Shown one piece after another: positions 16,906 through 16,987 of a DNA stretch of 16,987 bases (position 1 is the stretch's first letter; every line of letters begins with the position of its first letter). The DNA is taken from assembly GCA_021833045.1 (NCBI GenBank), contig JAKBGP010000020.1:1-16987 (forward strand), in the 5' to 3' direction. The notes under the pieces were generated by a model. It ran no database searches and was not told the origin of the DNA. It saw only the letters and a program-made list of their open reading frames with translations. The position numbers and the translations under genes are program-made. This DNA is from Thermoplasmata archaeon (GTDB lineage Archaea; Thermoplasmatota; Thermoplasmata; Thermoplasmatales; Thermoplasmataceae).

Positions 16906-16946
16906 CCCTGCATAATTCAGATTTGAAGAGGCGATAATATGCAGGG
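16906..16946 (+). promoter_or_regulatory. Inverted repeat enclosing ribosome-binding site and start codon
   Basis: ccctgcata (16906-16914) and tatgcaggg (16938-16946) are perfect 9-bp inverted copies with 23 bases between. In RNA they would form a hairpin whose loop holds the Shine-Dalgarno sequence gaggcgat (16928-16935) and whose 3' arm contains the ATG (16939-16941). This layout could block initiation until the stem opens; alternatively it is a DNA operator for a dimeric regulator. Confidence 0.5.
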
Positions 16947-16987
16947 CCAATTAGATGTAATGAAAGGAATAATAAGTAGTTTTCTTC
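16939..16987 (+). CDS. Start of an unidentified gene, cut by window edge
   Basis: Only 16 codons are present (MQGQLDVMKGIISSFL), open to the edge of the window, too few to name a family. The start is supported by gaggcgat at 16928-16935, a near-perfect match to the 16S rRNA anti-Shine-Dalgarno complement at a standard distance, and by an upstream TATA box. The hydrophobic rhythm VMKGIISSFL suggests an amphipathic N-terminal helix. Its start codon lies in the stem of the inverted repeat. Confidence 0.5.
   Translation, partial: MQGQLDVMKGIISSFL

Noticed and set aside
1..16987. CRISPR array, transposon or defence island
   Set aside because: No regularly spaced direct repeats, transposase, integrase or terminal repeats are visible, and most genes are housekeeping families.

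Overview
The window looks like chromosomal DNA from a Thermoplasmatales-type archaeon (the Thermoplasma, Ferroplasma, Picrophilus and Cuniculiplasma group). The evidence is AT-rich DNA with AGA/AGG-dominated arginine codons, archaeal TATA boxes about 20-29 bases before many starts (suggesting leaderless or near-leaderless mRNAs), a tRNA without encoded CCA, archaeal families (DUF763, an Lhr-type helicase), and a bacterial-type DNA gyrase, which this lineage is known to carry. The genus is inference. No mobile element, CRISPR array or rRNA is visible.

Left part (1-6901, plus strand): the C-terminal three quarters of a DUF763 protein with a helix-hairpin-helix, cut by the window edge; a 1688-residue Lhr-family helicase whose C-terminal half is a long winged-helix and AlkZ-like extension; then a 90-residue three-helix membrane protein translationally coupled to a tandem winged-helix regulator that starts with TTG. 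Centre-left (6896-8120, minus strand): an N-glycosylation-sequon-rich, single-pass surface protein that meets the regulator tail to tail, and a 58-residue protein of HicB-like beta-alpha pattern (7944-8120), divergent from gyrB.

Centre (8231-13508, plus): a compact gyrB-gyrA-hom operon, with 8 bases between gyrB and gyrA and a 4-base ATGA overlap between gyrA and homoserine dehydrogenase. GyrB has Asn where the TOPRIM motif normally reads EGDSAGG, the natural equivalent of the E. coli D426N quinolone-resistance change. Next to hom, on the other strand, is a 65-residue pirin C-terminal fragment with its own apparent promoter.

Right part (13801-16987): a cytosolic M13 (neprilysin/PepO-type) zinc metallopeptidase; a CAU-anticodon tRNA on the minus strand; a 258-residue minus-strand protein with an SRPBCC-like N-terminal half; and the start of a plus-strand gene at 16939. 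The ribosome-binding site of that gene lies in the loop, and its start codon in the stem, of a perfect 9-bp inverted repeat.

Most of the window is housekeeping: DNA topology and repair, aspartate-family amino acid synthesis, peptide turnover. No clearly new multi-gene defence or mobile system is visible. The best leads are the Lhr C-terminal extension, the GyrB N444 substitution, the start-codon hairpin, the coupled membrane-protein/winged-helix pair and the orphan HicB-like small protein.
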